The translations under genes and the position numbers were made by a program. The notes under the pieces are model-generated. The model was not told where the DNA came from, did no database searches, and was given only the letters and a program-made list of their open reading frames with translations. Source: Protonemura montana (taxonomy: Eukaryota > Arthropoda > Insecta > Plecoptera > Nemouridae). From it: DNA of 64,000 nt. Location: positions 15,252,001 through 15,316,000 of the forward strand of contig OX387606.1 of assembly GCA_947568835.1 (NCBI GenBank), written 5' to 3'. Below are positions 62,200 to 64,000 of this stretch, in pieces; position 1 is the stretch's first letter; each line of letters starts with the position of its first letter.

Positions 62200-62255
62200 A
62201 AAAGGCCTAACGTCTCGGCGTTTCAACGAGGCACGGCTCGTCATCTTCAGGAGAA
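62200..62255 (-). ncRNA. Hammerhead-ribozyme-like core in a PRPS intron
   Basis: Minus strand: CTGAAGA (62250-62244) fits CUGANGA exactly, then a stem GACGAG/CTCGTT around CCGTGC, then GAAAC (62224-62220) and CGCCGAGACGTTAGG, where a short CG/CG stem III around CCGAGA can be drawn. Stem I pairing is poor. Sequences of this form are associated with Penelope-like elements and retrozymes. Activity is not claimed. Confidence 0.48.
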
Positions 62256-62645
62256 TGATGTTTCTGTTTTGTAATGAAATTCCAGAGCCCCCCCAGTCCG
62301 CCCTGGCAGCACATTCAACAAAGGGCGAAACCAAAAAAAAGACAATCTAACATCAAACCACGGCTCTGAAAACATCCACGCAACCGAACAATTAAACAAC
62401 TTCTTACAACATTTTTCCATCTCTTCTGGTAAGTTACTCTTCTCATTAATATAACAAAAAGTTCCCAAATGAATCTAACCCACAGAGCAATCCCAAGCAC
62501 TCGGATTCCAAGAGATTTTTTACAGATATCCATGACTAGATGTCAATATATATTAGATAACCTTTGCAGCCATTAGGCTGCAAATGTAACAATCAGAAAA
62601 TTTTCAAATCGACTGTCGATGCTAGTAAATTTAGCGAGAAGCTTA

Positions 62646-63533
<888 letters not shown>

Positions 63534-63757
63534 CTTTTTGCTCCCCCCGCATCTGGCGACACAATGATACTGTTACGCCACTCATTGATGTTCTCCTTGA
63601 TCCACTTGAGAACGGCGGGCTCGGCGTAGAGATTGTCGACAGGAATGTCGAAGAAGCCCTGAATCTGCGATGCGTGCAAGTCCATGGTGATGATGTGGTC
63701 GGCACCCGAAACCGACAGCATGTTGGCCACCAGCTTGGCGGAGATTGGCGCACGGCT
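63534..63757 (-). CDS. Ribose-phosphate pyrophosphokinase, most upstream exon in the window
   Basis: Acceptor GTCTGCCCCTCAG, donor AAAAAG followed by GTAAAC on the minus strand. Encodes [40 protein letters not shown] and [20 protein letters not shown] then GGAKR. The flexible-loop and catalytic region ([32 protein letters not shown]) is nearly identical to animal PRPS1/2. The N-terminal third (about 100 residues) must lie to the right of the window, so the gene is partial here. Confidence 0.96.
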
Positions 63758-64000
63758 CTGAGGGGCAGACACGCAATATACACGACGTGTTACACGGCAT
63801 CCGTACGCCAAGGTACATTTGCAACGCTCAAAACCGTAACGGCACTATTCACGAGTCGCGAGCAATCGTCTGGTCCCAGCCTGCCAAGGAAAAGCAATCA
63901 AATTTAGGAATGTGAATTGTCAGAGAGAGAGAGAGCAAGAGAGAGGAACGAATTGTGATATGTTGTATCAGAAATTAAATGGTTAATATCCTGATAAAAT
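63758..64000. other. Intron start of the pyrophosphokinase gene at the right edge
   Basis: No further PRPS exon is seen before the window ends. A (GA)-rich stretch lies near 63923-63941. Confidence 0.6.

Overview
This window looks like nuclear DNA of an arthropod, probably an insect or a close relative. The evidence is spliced GT-AG genes whose products match animal families (Shroom, an MPPED-type metallophosphoesterase, a ribose-phosphate pyrophosphokinase), AT-rich introns and spacers, and several eukaryotic transposon families. There are no bacterial-type operons. Species cannot be told from the sequence alone.

Layout. (1) Bases 1-7.8 kb are mostly unassigned; one possible minus-strand first exon for a secreted peptide lies at 1560-1658. 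(2) A plus-strand Shroom gene dominates the window. Eleven exons from 18518 to 45357 join in one continuous frame and end in the ASD2 domain, which binds Rho kinase. A candidate 5' exon at 7825-7928 fits the phase; with its second ATG the product is about 1511 residues. A 13.3 kb intron (28753-42036) splits the gene into a 5' half (the conserved strip I take to lie in or near ASD1, and proline/serine-rich regions) and a 3' half (ASD2). Inside that intron are two candidate internal first exons, 33996-34033 (behind a CpG-rich stretch) and 36207-36325 (starting MGVSCT). Either would join in phase to exon 42037 and give a short ASD2-only Shroom of about 545 or 572 residues. (3) 46-52.7 kb is a repeat-rich spacer. 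(4) A plus-strand, five-exon MPPED/239FB-type metallophosphoesterase (52767-59175, 288 residues) is complete and has every metal-ligand position. (5) The 3' part of a minus-strand ribose-phosphate pyrophosphokinase gene (61126-63757) lies tail-to-tail with it; its N-terminal exons lie beyond the right edge.

Mobile DNA. The introns of the phosphoesterase gene hold two near-identical hAT-type elements with 8-bp target duplications and a decayed transposase motif, a PIF/Harbinger-like MITE with a TAA duplication, and a 5S-rRNA-derived SINE that was itself split by a 168-bp foldback element with a 12-bp duplication. Two more 5S-SINE copies lie at 11.8 kb and 50.0 kb. Three sequences with a hammerhead-ribozyme-like core (25.94, 49.6 and 62.2 kb) suggest dispersed Penelope-like or retrozyme relics. 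A pair of tRNA-like repeats and a three-copy 188-bp tandem repeat fill much of the 46-51 kb spacer.

The three protein genes have unrelated jobs (actomyosin and cell shape, nucleotide phosphodiesterase, PRPP synthesis), and nothing suggests they work as a unit. The points most worth following are the alternative Shroom N-termini and the hammerhead-bearing and 5S-derived retroelements. All calls rest on reading by eye and recalled family features; no database search was run.
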